The notes beneath the pieces are model-generated. The model was not told where the DNA came from and ran no database searches. It saw only the letters and a program-made list of their open reading frames with translations. Positions 54,714 through 64,000 of a DNA stretch of 64,000 bases are shown in pieces. Made by a program: the position numbers and the translations under genes. Each line of letters begins with the position of its first letter. Within the stretch, counting starts at the first letter, position 1. Source of the stretch: Microbispora rosea (GTDB lineage Bacteria; Actinomycetota; Actinomycetes; Streptosporangiales; Streptosporangiaceae); NCBI RefSeq assembly GCF_900156315.1, contig NZ_FTNI01000004.1, positions 124,001 to 188,000 on the forward strand. Reading direction: 5' to 3'.

Positions 54714-55299
54714 AAGGCAGTTGCTGGTGATCGCGGGATCGCGCGCTTGGTCTCCGGTCGAACCAGACGTTGGCCGAGGTCGTGCCTCGCTCGGCGCAGC
54801 CGTTCACCGCAACCTTGGTAGGCGTACACGCCACACCTTGCCCGTCCATCCCGTCTGCCATCGACCCGACCGCGAAGCGGCAGCGGGCCGGCGACGGAGG
54901 TGCAAGTCCGGCTTGACGTGTCCCTTTGCCTGTGCGCCTTCCTCGGTGCTTGGACGCCAACGGTCACAGCCGGGCTTGCGGCGGAGGAGGCGGGCTGCTG
55001 GGCTTGCCTGGGGTCGATGGCGGGCGGGATGGCTCCCACCCCAGCCACCCCACAGCCCGCACGTTCGTTCGAACTCCATCCCGGAGCCGGAGTGCCCCGC
55101 CGGAGGCATCATCACGTGCGGCCGGCGCCTGGCGGCTGTTCCAGTTCAGCCCTTCGGCCCTGTGATCAGAGATGTACTGTCGCCTGGCGGCCCATCGACT
55201 CGTCCGCGCCAGCCGTCCGGCGTGCTTTTAGCCGACCGCCGGGAGCGCCAGCGGGAGGCGGCGGCGTTGCCGTGACGGCGGCGCGTGCGGCCCGGTTAG
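54714..55299. other. 586-bp non-coding stretch inside the element
   Basis: I see no supported gene. Stops occur in the frame leading into the rep remnant (TAG at 55297-55299). It is probably decayed element DNA where the 5' part of rep and other genes used to be. Confidence 0.5.
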
Positions 55300-55941
55300 G
55301 GCCGCCTTGAAGACGTACAGAAACTTCTCACAGGGCTCCAGGCTGGGGTTCCAGCTTCCCAGCTCGACGTACGCCCGTTGACCCTCCGGGGAGACAACCC
55401 GGTCACCGATGCCATGGTCGCCGCTTACCTGGCCAAGTACGCCACCAAAGGCACTGAGGTCACCGGCCACGCCTCCCGCCGCCTCGATGAGGCCACCATC
55501 GACCAGCACGCCGACCGCAACGGCACCCACACCCAGCGGCTCATCGCCGCCTGCTGGGACCTCGGCCACCCGGACCACCCAGGGTTCGACGGCCTGCGCC
55601 GCTGGGCCCACATGCTCGGCTTCGGCGGCCACTTCTTCACCAAGGCCCGCCGCTACTCCACCACCTTCGCCGCCCTGCGCGCCGCCCGCGTCCGCTACCG
55701 CCGCGCCCAAGACACCAGCCGCGAGTACGCAGCAGACGCATTCGACCGTCAAGCCGACCTTGACGACGAAACGACGCTCATCATCGGCGACCTCTCCTAC
55801 GCCGGATCCGGCTGGAAAACCACCGGAGACGCACTCCTCGCCAACACCGCCGCCGACCAAGCCCGCCAACGCCGCGCCATCGGCCGCGAAGAACTCGCCC
55901 ACCAGCTCGCCACCGAAGACACCGGACTCGTCGCCGCCTAA
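55300..55941 (+). pseudogene. Truncated RepSA-like replication initiator
   Basis: The open frame after the TAG at 55297 encodes the C-terminal part of an actinomycete integrative-element replication initiator: QLDVRPLT, then MVAAYLAKYATKGTEVTG, LGHPDHPGFDGLRRWAHMLG, GGHFFTKARRYSTTFAALR. The N-terminal catalytic region expected upstream is absent, and stop codons interrupt that frame. Only a TTG at 55378 could act as a start, without a Shine-Dalgarno. It is likely non-functional. Confidence 0.75.
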
Positions 55942-55956
55942 CCAAGGAGTGTGCTC

Positions 55957-56139
55957 GTGGATCTCGACAACAGCCGAACGTGGGGAGTAGAGGAGGTCTC
56001 ATACTTCCTCGGTGTCCCAGTCGGCACCCTGTACCAATGGCGCTACCGCCGCACCGGGCCTCCGGCCTTCAAGGTGGGCCGACACCTGCGTTACGACCCG
56101 GCTGCCGTTCGCGCCTGGCTCGCTAAGCAGGTGGCCTGA
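55957..56139 (+). CDS. xis: Excisionase-like helix-turn-helix protein
   Basis: A 60-residue MerR/excisionase-type DNA-binding protein: WGVEEVSYFLGVPVGTLYQW and PPAFKVGRHLRYDPAAVRAW. It would direct excision together with the integrase. The GTG at 55957 is chosen because AAGGAG lies 7 nt upstream; a GTG at 55951 would overlap this site. It ends 1 nt before the integrase ATG. Confidence 0.85.
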   Translation: MDLDNSRTWGVEEVSYFLGVPVGTLYQWRYRRTGPPAFKVGRHLRYDPAAVRAWLAKQVA

Positions 56140-56140
56140 G

Positions 56141-57248
56141 ATGGGCAGCGTGGAGAAGCGGGTTCGTGACGGCAAGGTCACTTACCTGGCCCGATGGCGT
56201 GACGACGCACGACGTCAGCGTAAGCGTTCGTTCTCTCGGAAGATCGATGCCGAACGGTTCCTGGCTCAGGTTGAGGCCGACATCCTCCGGGGTCAGTACG
56301 TTGATCCGTCAGACAAGACGACGGTGATCGAGTACTCCCCGGATTTGGGTCGCCGGTCGTGCACACCGCCCGACGACAGCTCGCCGAGTGGTCAGCCTGA
56401 TCGAGACCCACATCGCTGGCACTCCCCTCGGTAGTCGCCGCCTCGCTGCCGTGGTGCCCTCCGAGGTGCAGGCGTGGGCAGCCGACCGTGCCAAGGTGCT
56501 CGCCCCAACCACCTTGCGCAACCTCGTCGGGCTGCTGCGATCGATCTACGCGGCGGCGGTACTGGATCGTCTGGTCGGCCGCTCGCCCGTCGTCCGGCTG
56601 ACGTTGCCGGCCGCGCATCGGGAACGGATCGTCCCGCTGACCGTGGACCAGGTGCGGGCGCTGGCCGAGGCCATGCCGAGACGAAACCGTGCCATGGTCA
56701 TCGTTCAGGCCGGACTCGGTCTGAGGCTCGGCGAACTGCTGGCCTTGCGTGTGCAAGACGTTGACCTGGCGGCGCGGACTGTCCGTGTGGAGTGGCAGTT
56801 CGCTCCCCAGTCCAAGGTCAGGACCGAGCCCAAGACCCGCCGGTCCCGTCGTTCCGTACCACTTCCCCGAGTCGTCGCTGAAGCGATCGAGAAACACATG
56901 CAGGACTGGCCGCCTGCCGAGGACGGGACTCTGTTCACGACCCGATTCGGCACACCGTACCGGCATGACTTCTACGGCACCCTGATCTTCAGGAAGGCGG
57001 TTGCCGCTGCCGGGCTGCCGGAGGGCACCACCTCTCACGACCTGCGCCACCACTATGCATCCGTGTTGCTGATGCAGGGCGAATCGGTCATCGTCGTGGC
57101 CGAGCGTCTGGGGCACGAGAACGCCAACCTCGTTCTCTCGACCTATGGTCACCTGATGCCGGACTCCGAGGAACGGACTCGCCGAGCGGTAGATGACGCC
57201 TGGTCGTGTGCCCCAGATGTGCCCCAGAACGAGCCCCCGAAGGCATGA
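56141..57248 (+). pseudogene. int: Tyrosine integrase interrupted by a single-base frameshift
   Basis: The N-terminal arm-binding domain starts at the ATG 56141 (MGSVEKRVRDGKVTYLARWR) and reads to VDPSDKTTVIEYS. The frame then must change by one base at the CCCC run 56337-56340; dropping one C joins it to RIWVAGRAHRPTTARRVVSL and the rest without any other lesion. The catalytic domain is intact: Arg in GLRLGELLA, SHDLRHHYAS, LGHENANLVL and Tyr in STYGHLMPD. Restored length would be 368 residues. Either the gene is inactivated, or the extra C is a sequencing error. It ends with CAPDVPQNEP, overlapping the right arm-type repeat. Confidence 0.85.
57207..57226. repeat. Right arm-type integrase site candidate
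   Basis: TGTGCCCCAGATGTGCCCCA, inside the 3' end of int, 18/20 identical to 54141-54160. Confidence 0.55.
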
Positions 57249-57268
57249 GCAGGGCGGACAGCGCCGGT

Positions 57269-58357
<1,089 letters not shown>

Positions 58358-58457
58358 GTACCACGAGTTTAGGGGCCTCGGGGGGTGCGCCGGACATCGG
58401 CGGCCGCGTGGTCCGGCTCGGCCCGCTCCCAGGCGCGCCTCCCTGTTTGGCACGCCA

Positions 58458-59780
58458 ATGCCTGAAATCATCCAGACCGTGGATGTCGTGGCGCTCGCAG
58501 TGGGACTGGTGATCGGCGTGGTGGTCGGCGCGGCCCTGGCCGGGATGCGGACCGCGGGCCGGACCGCCCAGGCGGCCGCCAGGGTGGCCGAGGCCGAGGC
58601 GCGGACGCGGGCGGCCGAGGACAAGGTGGCCTACATGGAGAACCAGCTCACCGAGCGGTTCCAGGCCATCTCCGCGCACGCCCTCGACGTGGCCAACCTG
58701 CGTTTCCTCGAACTCGCGGAGAACCGGCTCAACACCACGAGGGCCGAGGCGGCCGGGGACCTCGACCAGCGCAGGCAGGCGGTCGAGAACCTGGTCGCGC
58801 CGCTGCGGGAGACGCTCTCCAAGGTGGAGAGCCAGCTCAGGGAGAGCGAGTCGGGCTCCCGCGCCGCCCGCGCCGAGCTGAGCAAGCAGATGGAGTTCGT
58901 ACGGGAGAGCTCCGATCGGCTCAAGGCCCAGACGGACGCGCTGGTGCGGGCGCTCCAGCGGCCGGAGGCCCGGGGGCGGTGGGGAGAGCTGCAACTGCGC
59001 CGGGTGGCGGAGATCGCCGGAATGGCCCGCTTCTGCGACTTCGACGAGCAGGTGAGCGCCGTCACCCGTGACGGCGTGGTCCGGCCCGACATGGTCGTAC
59101 GGCTCAGCGGCGGCAAGAACGTCGTCGTGGACGCGAAGGTCTCGCTCGCGGCCTACCTGGAGGCGGCCGAGGCCGCCGACCCCGCGTTCGCCTCGGCCCG
59201 GCTGGACGCCCACGCGCGGCACGTACGCGAGCACGTGGACCGGTTAGCCGCGAAGTCCTACTGGCAGGCGTTCAACCCGTCGCCCGAGTTCGTGGTCCTG
59301 TTCATCCCCGGCGAGGCGTTTCTCGCGCCCGCCCTGGAGCGCGACCCGGGACTGCTGGAGTACGCGATGCGCAGGCGTGTCCACATCGCCACTCCCACGA
59401 CGCTCGTCACGATGCTCCGCACGGCCCAGTACGCCTGGCAGCAGACCGCGGTCAGCGAGAACGCCAAGGCCGTCTTCGATTTGGGCAAGGAACTGTACGA
59501 GCGGCTCGGCGGTCTGGGACGGCACGTGGACAGCCTCGGCAAGGCGCTCACGAGAGCGGTCACCGCGTACAACCAGACGGTCGGCTCGCTGGAGAGCCGG
59601 GTCCTGGTCAGCGCGCGGAGAATGAACGACCTCGGCCTCGTGGACTACCCGCTCGACGCCCCTTCGGCGGTCGAGGAGGTCCCCCGGCCGGTCGCCATCC
59701 CCGAACTCGAAGGTGAAGAGCGGGTAAGCCCCCCTCCCCCGCATCGTCAGAACGGTAAATTGACGCGAGACTTGTCGTAA
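58458..59780 (+). CDS. rmuC: DNA recombination protein RmuC
   Basis: A 440-residue protein with an N-terminal transmembrane helix (VVALAVGLVIGVVVGAAL), a long coiled coil (about 35-155) and the RmuC nuclease-like core: GRWGELQLRRVAEIAGM, PDMVVRLSGGKNVVVDAKV, VLFIPGEAFLAPAL and ATPTTLVTMLRTA. The core resembles PD-(D/E)xK enzymes. In other bacteria RmuC limits inversions at short repeats. The ATG at 58458 is divergent from ychF. Usual length. Confidence 0.92.
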   Translation: MPEIIQTVDVVALAVGLVIGVVVGAALAGMRTAGRTAQAAARVAEAEARTRAAEDKVAYMENQLTERFQAISAHALDVANLRFLELAENRLNTTRAEAAGDLDQRRQAVENLVAPLRETLSKVESQLRESESGSRAARAELSKQMEFVRESSDRLKAQTDALVRALQRPEARGRWGELQLRRVAEIAGMARFCDFDEQVSAVTRDGVVRPDMVVRLSGGKNVVVDAKVSLAAYLEAAEAADPAFASARLDAHARHVREHVDRLAAKSYWQAFNPSPEFVVLFIPGEAFLAPALERDPGLLEYAMRRRVHIATPTTLVTMLRTAQYAWQQTAVSENAKAVFDLGKELYERLGGLGRHVDSLGKALTRAVTAYNQTVGSLESRVLVSARRMNDLGLVDYPLDAPSAVEEVPRPVAIPELEGEERVSPPPPHRQNGKLTRDLS

Positions 59781-59790
59781 GGGGGGCCCG

Positions 59791-60291
59791 ATGACAGGCA
59801 CCGGTCGAGCGGGGCTGCGGCTGACCGCTCGGGGGGCGATCGTCATGCTCTTCGTGATCACTCTGGTGGGCATGCCGTTCCTGCCCGGGCCCGTGTTCGT
59901 GGCCGGTTGCCTCGCGGCGGTCCTGTTGGTGCGTCCCCGCGACCTGCTGCCGCTGGTGGTGACGCCTCCGTTGGTCTTCTTCGCCGCGGCGCTGCTGGTG
60001 GAACTCGTGCGGGCGCTCAGGTCCGCGTCGATGCTCCAGACGTTCGGGCTCGGGATGTTCACCGCGCTGTCGTCCGGCGCGCCGTGGCTGTTCCTCGGGG
60101 CCGCGCTGGCACTGGGCATCGCGTGGGTGCGCGGCCTGCCCGCCAACCTGAGGGAGCTGCGCGGCGGGGCCGCGCCCGAACCGACGCCGGCCGCCCGCTC
60201 CCGTTCGCGCCGTGGCCGGGCCCGCACGTTCGACCCGGAGCCGGAGGGGTACTTCGAGCCCCGCGTGTACGGCAAGGCCGCCGACGAGTGA
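59791..60291 (+). CDS. DUF6542-type small membrane protein
   Basis: A 166-residue protein. RLTARGAIVMLFVITLVG begins the conserved domain; four hydrophobic segments follow (about 15-30, 33-45, 52-70, 88-110), then a basic Arg-rich tail. It starts 10 nt after the rmuC stop. The same neighbour is found beside ychF and xseA in many actinomycetes. Function unknown. Confidence 0.8.
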   Translation: MTGTGRAGLRLTARGAIVMLFVITLVGMPFLPGPVFVAGCLAAVLLVRPRDLLPLVVTPPLVFFAAALLVELVRALRSASMLQTFGLGMFTALSSGAPWLFLGAALALGIAWVRGLPANLRELRGGAAPEPTPAARSRSRRGRARTFDPEPEGYFEPRVYGKAADE

Positions 60292-60328
60292 ACTGCGCCG
60301 TGACCTGAGCCGGCGTGACCTGAGCCGA

Positions 60329-61294
60329 TCAGACCGCGCGGAGGTCCTTGCGGAGTTCGTGAGGCAGGGCGAACCGCATGCTCTCCTGCACCGACTCGAC
60401 CTCCTCGACCTCGGTGAAGCCGTGCTCGGCCAGCTTGGCGAGCACTCCCCGCACGAGTTCCTCCGGGACGGAGGCGCCGCTGGTCAGGCCGACCGTGGCC
60501 ACGCCCTCCAGCCACTCGTCCCGGACGAACGAGGCGTCGTCGACGAGGTAGGACGCGGCGGCGCCGTAGTCCTTCGCGACCTCGACCAGGCGCTTGGAGT
60601 TGGAGGAGTTGCCCGAGCCGACGACGATGACCAGGTCCGACTCGGCGGCGATCTGCTTGACCGCGGTCTGCCTGTTGGAGGTGGCGTAGCAGATGTCGTC
60701 GCTCGGCGGGTCGATAAGGTTGGGGAAGCGCGTCCGCAGCCGCGCGACCGTCTCGGTGGTCTCGTCCACCGACAGGGTCGTCTGGGAGAGCCAGACCACC
60801 CTCTCCGGGTCCCGCACGGACACGCCCTCGACGCCGTCGAGCCCGTCCACGAGCTGGACGTGCTCGGGCGCCTCGCCCGCGGTGCCCTCGACCTCCTCGT
60901 GGCCCTCGTGCCCGATGAGCAGGATGTCGTAGTCCTTGGCCGCGAACCTCTTGGCCTCGTTGTGCACCTTGGTCACCAGAGGGCACGTCGCGTCGATGGT
61001 CCGGAGACGGCGGCTCGCGGCCTCCTCGTGCACGGCGGGCGCGACACCGTGGGCGGAGAAGACGACGATGGCCCCCTCGGGGACCTCCTCGGTCTCCTCC
61101 ACGAAGACGGCGCCGCGCTCCTCCAGCGTCTTCACGACGTGGGTGTTGTGCACGATCTGCTTGCGTACGTAGATGGGCGCGCCATACTGCTCAAGCGCCC
61201 GCTCGACCGCCTGCACCGCTCGGTCGACACCCGCGCAGTAACCGCGGGGCTTGGCGACCAGGACACGGCGGGTCGCTGAGGTCTGCACGTCCAT
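60329..61294 (-). CDS. ispH: 4-hydroxy-3-methylbut-2-enyl diphosphate reductase IspH
   Basis: A 321-residue [4Fe-4S] enzyme, the last step of the MEP pathway (HMBPP to IPP and DMAPP). The three cluster cysteines are in [25 protein letters not shown] and [11 protein letters not shown]. Substrate-binding motifs SAHGV, the histidines in VHNTHVV and [10 protein letters not shown] are present. It is convergent with the DUF6542 gene. The ATG at 61294 sits 89 bp from the divergent lipid-droplet-associated protein gene. Confidence 0.95.
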   Translation of the reverse strand: MDVQTSATRRVLVAKPRGYCAGVDRAVQAVERALEQYGAPIYVRKQIVHNTHVVKTLEERGAVFVEETEEVPEGAIVVFSAHGVAPAVHEEAASRRLRTIDATCPLVTKVHNEAKRFAAKDYDILLIGHEGHEEVEGTAGEAPEHVQLVDGLDGVEGVSVRDPERVVWLSQTTLSVDETTETVARLRTRFPNLIDPPSDDICYATSNRQTAVKQIAAESDLVIVVGSGNSSNSKRLVEVAKDYGAAASYLVDDASFVRDEWLEGVATVGLTSGASVPEELVRGVLAKLAEHGFTEVEEVESVQESMRFALPHELRKDLRAV

Positions 61295-61335
61295 GTTCCT
61301 ATGCTATGTGGAACGCGAGCCACCTCTTGACCCTG

Positions 61336-61347
61336 GTCTTGCAAGAC
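61336..61347. promoter_or_regulatory. 12-bp palindrome in the ispH - lipid droplet protein gap
   Basis: GTCTTGCAAGAC is a perfect palindrome just downstream of a -35-like TTGACC (61327-61332). It could be an operator, but no second copy is seen. Confidence 0.35.
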
Positions 61348-61383
61348 TGGGTGTACCAGATACGCATCTCCCCGGGAGCCGAA

Positions 61384-62313
61384 ATGTCCGTCCTTAGAGC
61401 AATAACGACCGTTCTTCAGACCGCTCTGAACGGGGTCGGACAGGCGCTGCTGGCCGGCGACAAGATCAAGACCACCATCAAGGAGCGCTTCGCCGGTGGC
61501 GAGGCGCAGGACGGTGAGCGGCGCGAGACCGCCGAGGCGCCGCGGACCGAGGAGACGGCAGAGCAGACCACCGGGCAGACCGCAGGGCAGACCACCGGGG
61601 AGCGGCCCGCGCGCCGGGAGCCCGTCATCTTCGCCCCCCGCCCGAGCAAGGCCGAGAAGGCCGAGGCGGTGACCACCGAGGCGGCGACGACCGAGGCGGC
61701 GCCCGCCGAGCCTCCGGCCGTCGAGAACGTCGAGGCCCCCAAGCCCGCCGAAACCCCCAAGCCCGCGGAGACCGCCACTCCGGTCGAGGCCGTGGAGACG
61801 GCCGCCGAGCCGAAGCCCGAGGCCGCCCCTGCCGCGGAGCCGAAGAAGCCGCGCACCCGCCGCAAGGCCACCGAAACCACCGAAACCGCCGAGCCCACCG
61901 CAACCGCTGAGGCCGACGCGACCCAGGAGGAGGCCGCGCCCGCCGCGCCGAAGAAGCCGCGCACCCGCCGCAAGGCCGCCGCCGAAACCACCGAGAGCAC
62001 CGAGAGCACGGTCACCGCCGCGCCGAAGACGACCAGGACGCGCAAGAAGCCCGCCGCGGCAGCGCCCGAGCCGGTTCAGCAGCCCGTGCAGCAGTCCGTG
62101 GAGCAGCCGGCGGCAGAGGAGACGACCGCCGAGGCGGCGGAGCCGATGCCGGGCTACGCGAACCTCACCGTGGCGTCGCTGCGGGCCCGGATGCGCGGCA
62201 AGTCGGCCGAGCAGGTGCACGCGCTGCTGGATTACGAGCAGGCGCACCTGAACCGCCCCGAGGTGGTCCGGATGTTCCAGAACCGGCTGGCCAAGCTCCA
62301 GTCCGAGTCCTGA
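61384..62313 (+). CDS. Lipid droplet-associated protein-like
   Basis: A 309-residue protein. The N-terminal amphipathic segment (LRAITTVLQTALNGVGQALL) is followed by about 200 residues of Ala/Glu/Pro/Thr repeats, with two basic KKPRTRRK motifs and a related TRTRKK (like AT-hooks). The C-terminal conserved segment is PGYANLTVASLRARMRGKSA, then LLDYEQAHLNRPEVVRM. The overall plan and place between ispH and xseA match actinobacterial proteins annotated as lipid droplet-associated, some of which also bind DNA. The ATG at 61384 has GGGAG upstream. Confidence 0.75.
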   Translation: MSVLRAITTVLQTALNGVGQALLAGDKIKTTIKERFAGGEAQDGERRETAEAPRTEETAEQTTGQTAGQTTGERPARREPVIFAPRPSKAEKAEAVTTEAATTEAAPAEPPAVENVEAPKPAETPKPAETATPVEAVETAAEPKPEAAPAAEPKKPRTRRKATETTETAEPTATAEADATQEEAAPAAPKKPRTRRKAAAETTESTESTVTAAPKTTRTRKKPAAAAPEPVQQPVQQSVEQPAAEETTAEAAEPMPGYANLTVASLRARMRGKSAEQVHALLDYEQAHLNRPEVVRMFQNRLAKLQSES

Positions 62314-62440
62314 TCCCGGGCCGCGCCCGCTCGGCCGTACGCCGGGCGGGCGGATGAGGCGTCCTCCGCCTGGTCGCCTGTGGATTGTCGGCAGGTACGG
62401 CTAGCCTGCAGATGCGAGCCGGGCCAGGCGAGGAGGGCAC

Positions 62441-63646
62441 TTGAGCGCGAAGACGTCCCCTGAGGCGCCGCTGCCGATCAGGTCGGTGCTGCAGATGGTC
62501 GCCCAGTGGATCGGCAAGCTGGGCACCGTCTGGGTCGAAGGGCAGATCACCGAGCTGACCGCCCGGGGCGGCACCGTCTTCCTGACGCTGCGCGATCCCG
62601 TGGCCAACGTCTCGGCGCGGATCACGTGCGCCCGGGGCGTGTACGAGGCCAGCGTGCCGCGTCCCGTCGACGGCGCGCGCGTCGTGATGCACGTCAAGCC
62701 GGACTTCTGGGTGAACAAGGGCTCGTTCGCGTTCACGGCTCTGGAGATCCGCCCGGTCGGCATCGGCGAACTGCTGGCGCGGCTCGAACGGCTCCGCCAG
62801 GTGCTGGCGGGCGAGGGCCTGTTCAACGTCGACAGGAAGAGGCGGCTGCCGTTCCTGCCGGGCACCGTCGGGCTCATCTGCGGGCGCGACTCGGCGGCCG
62901 AGCGTGACGTGCTGGAGAACTCCCGCCGCCGCTGGCCCGCCGTCCGGTTCAAGGTGGAGCAGGTCGCCGTACAGGGGTCGTACGCCGTGGGCGAGGTGAC
63001 CGAGGCGCTGCGCAAGCTCGACGCCGACCGCGAGGTCGATGTGATCATCATCGCCAGGGGCGGCGGCTCTCTCGAGGACCTGCTGCCGTTCTCCGACGAG
63101 TCGCTGGTGCGGGCCGTCGCGGCCTGCCGTACGCCGGTGGTGAGCGCGATCGGCCACGAGCAGGACAGTCCGCTGCTCGATCTGGTCGCCGACGTACGCG
63201 CCTCGACCCCGACGGACGCGGCCAAGAAGGTCGTGCCCGATGTGGGCGAGCAGCTCACGCTCGTCCACCAGCTCAGGGACCGGGGCCGCCGGGTGCTGCG
63301 GGGCTGGGTCGAGCGCGAGATGTCCTGGCTCGAGTCCGTGCGCTCCCGGCCGTCGCTCGCCGATCCCGTCCGCGAGCTCGACCGGCGGGCCGAGCAGGTC
63401 GACGCGCTGCGCGAGCGGTCCAGGCGCTGCCTTTCGGCGTCACTGGACCGCTCGGCCGACTCGCTGGAACATCTCAGGGCCCGGCTGGTGGCCCTGTCCC
63501 CCGCCGCCACGCTGGAGCGGGGTTACGCCATCGCGCAGCGTCCTTCCGGAGAGGTCGTCCGCCTGGCGGAGGACGTGAAGCCGGGTGACGAGCTCACGAT
63601 CCGCTTCTCCGACGACCGGGTGACCGTGACCGCCCAGGACGCGTGA
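62441..63646 (+). CDS. xseA: Exodeoxyribonuclease VII large subunit XseA
   Basis: A 401-residue nuclease subunit. The N-terminal OB-fold reads [18 protein letters not shown] and [14 protein letters not shown]. The catalytic region follows: [62 protein letters not shown]-terminal coiled coil completes it. It degrades single-stranded DNA with XseB. The TTG at 62441 is supported by GAGGAGGG 6 nt upstream. The expected xseB is not adjacent: only 24 nt separate its stop from a convergent gene. Confidence 0.93.
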   Translation: MSAKTSPEAPLPIRSVLQMVAQWIGKLGTVWVEGQITELTARGGTVFLTLRDPVANVSARITCARGVYEASVPRPVDGARVVMHVKPDFWVNKGSFAFTALEIRPVGIGELLARLERLRQVLAGEGLFNVDRKRRLPFLPGTVGLICGRDSAAERDVLENSRRRWPAVRFKVEQVAVQGSYAVGEVTEALRKLDADREVDVIIIARGGGSLEDLLPFSDESLVRAVAACRTPVVSAIGHEQDSPLLDLVADVRASTPTDAAKKVVPDVGEQLTLVHQLRDRGRRVLRGWVEREMSWLESVRSRPSLADPVRELDRRAEQVDALRERSRRCLSASLDRSADSLEHLRARLVALSPAATLERGYAIAQRPSGEVVRLAEDVKPGDELTIRFSDDRVTVTAQDA

Positions 63647-63670
63647 ACCGGAGCCGCGGGCGGCGGCGGG

Positions 63671-64000
63671 TCAGATCGCGAGACGCACGTCGTAGGCGCC
63701 GAGCCACGCGTTGATCTGCAGGATGCCCTCCAGCGACGTCCGGGCGCCCTGAAGGCTGACCGCGCCCAGGGGCTGGTCGAGGATCGTGCGCACCTTCCCC
63801 GCGTCCACCAGGCAGCCGATGGCCGGGCTCCCGTCGAGCACGCGGGTCACCTCGGCACGCAGCGCACGCTCGTACGCCGGGTCCTGCGTCGAGGGGTAGG
63901 GCACCTTGCGGCGCTCGACCACCGAGCGGGGCAGCACGTCGGCCGTCGCCGCGCGCAGCAGGCTCTTCTCGTGCCCGTCGAAGGTCTTCATGGCCCAGGG
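63671..64000 (-). CDS. asnB: Asparagine synthetase, C-terminal end (5' part outside window)
   Basis: Only the last 109 residues are visible. PWAMKTFDGHEKSLLRAATA, VERRKVPYPSTQDPAYE and the C-terminal SLEGILQINAWLGAYDV match the end of the AsnB synthetase domain, which amidates aspartate with glutamine. The gene continues beyond 64000. Confidence 0.8.
   Translation of the reverse strand, partial: PWAMKTFDGHEKSLLRAATADVLPRSVVERRKVPYPSTQDPAYERALRAEVTRVLDGSPAIGCLVDAGKVRTILDQPLGAVSLQGARTSLEGILQINAWLGAYDVRLAI

Noticed and set aside
54632-55048. Leftward open frame in the element's non-coding stretch
   Set aside because: It overlaps the NTF2-like gene antisense and has no recognisable motif or ribosome binding site.
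54800-55100. Possible structured RNA or group II intron fragment in the element
   Set aside because: A short run resembling intron domain sequence was seen, but no conserved domain V or reverse transcriptase is present.

Overview
The window is high-GC DNA from a filamentous actinomycete, most likely of the Streptosporangiales/Streptomyces side of the phylum. The evidence is mycothiol biosynthesis (mshB), a 7Fe ferredoxin next to dapC, many GTG and TTG starts, the ychF - rmuC - DUF6542 - ispH - xseA block, DUF222/HNH proteins and Tcp-type conjugation proteins. The genus is an inference. I found no rRNA, tRNA or CRISPR array.

Region 1 (1-3852) is chromosomal housekeeping: the end of dapC, fdxA, an orphan SH3-like protein, a solute-binding lipoprotein and a methyltransferase. 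Region 2 (3918-9501) is the least explained part. A UvrD-like helicase carrying an N-terminal RelE-like domain sits between two related proteins built on a sigma-70 region 4 / winged-helix plan. It looks like a self-contained nucleic-acid-acting cassette, possibly anti-phage, although no defence function is shown. A CysRS-like protein without HIGH and KMSKS motifs follows, then a DUF222/HNH protein.

Region 3 (13678-25652) holds RraA, a lipoprotein, a metallo-beta-lactamase-fold hydrolase, the mshB operon, an S9 peptidase, and a heterodimeric ABC exporter whose two nucleotide sites are complementarily degenerate. The exporter is divergent from an HTH - Clp-N gene pair, and twin palindromic operators lie between them. 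Two STAS proteins follow.

Region 4 (25794-37311) carries two complete and different succinate dehydrogenase / fumarate reductase operons. Between them lie a LysR regulator, with two matching T-N11-A palindromes in the sdhC-lysR gap, and a three-gene phosphatase / histidine kinase / response regulator signalling operon.

Region 5 (38419-49337) is a long, tightly coupled operon for a Tcp-like type IV secretion apparatus: TcpC, TcpD-like, a TcpE-ParA/MinD fusion, VirB4, VirB6/TrbL-like, an NTF2-like protein, a lysozyme/NlpC-P60 hydrolase and a Nudix protein. No relaxase or coupling protein is visible.

Region 6 (49693-57289) has a secreted protein, an acetyltransferase, and a GH59 galactosidase with a ricin-type lectin. 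A 3.3-kb integrated element follows, bounded by a 37-bp direct repeat whose right copy is the 3' end of ychF. The element holds an NTF2-like cargo gene, a RepSA remnant, an excisionase-like HTH and a frameshifted tyrosine integrase. Region 7 (57269-64000) is conserved chromosome again: ychF, rmuC, a DUF6542 protein, ispH, a lipid-droplet-associated protein, xseA without an adjacent xseB, and the end of an asparagine synthetase gene.
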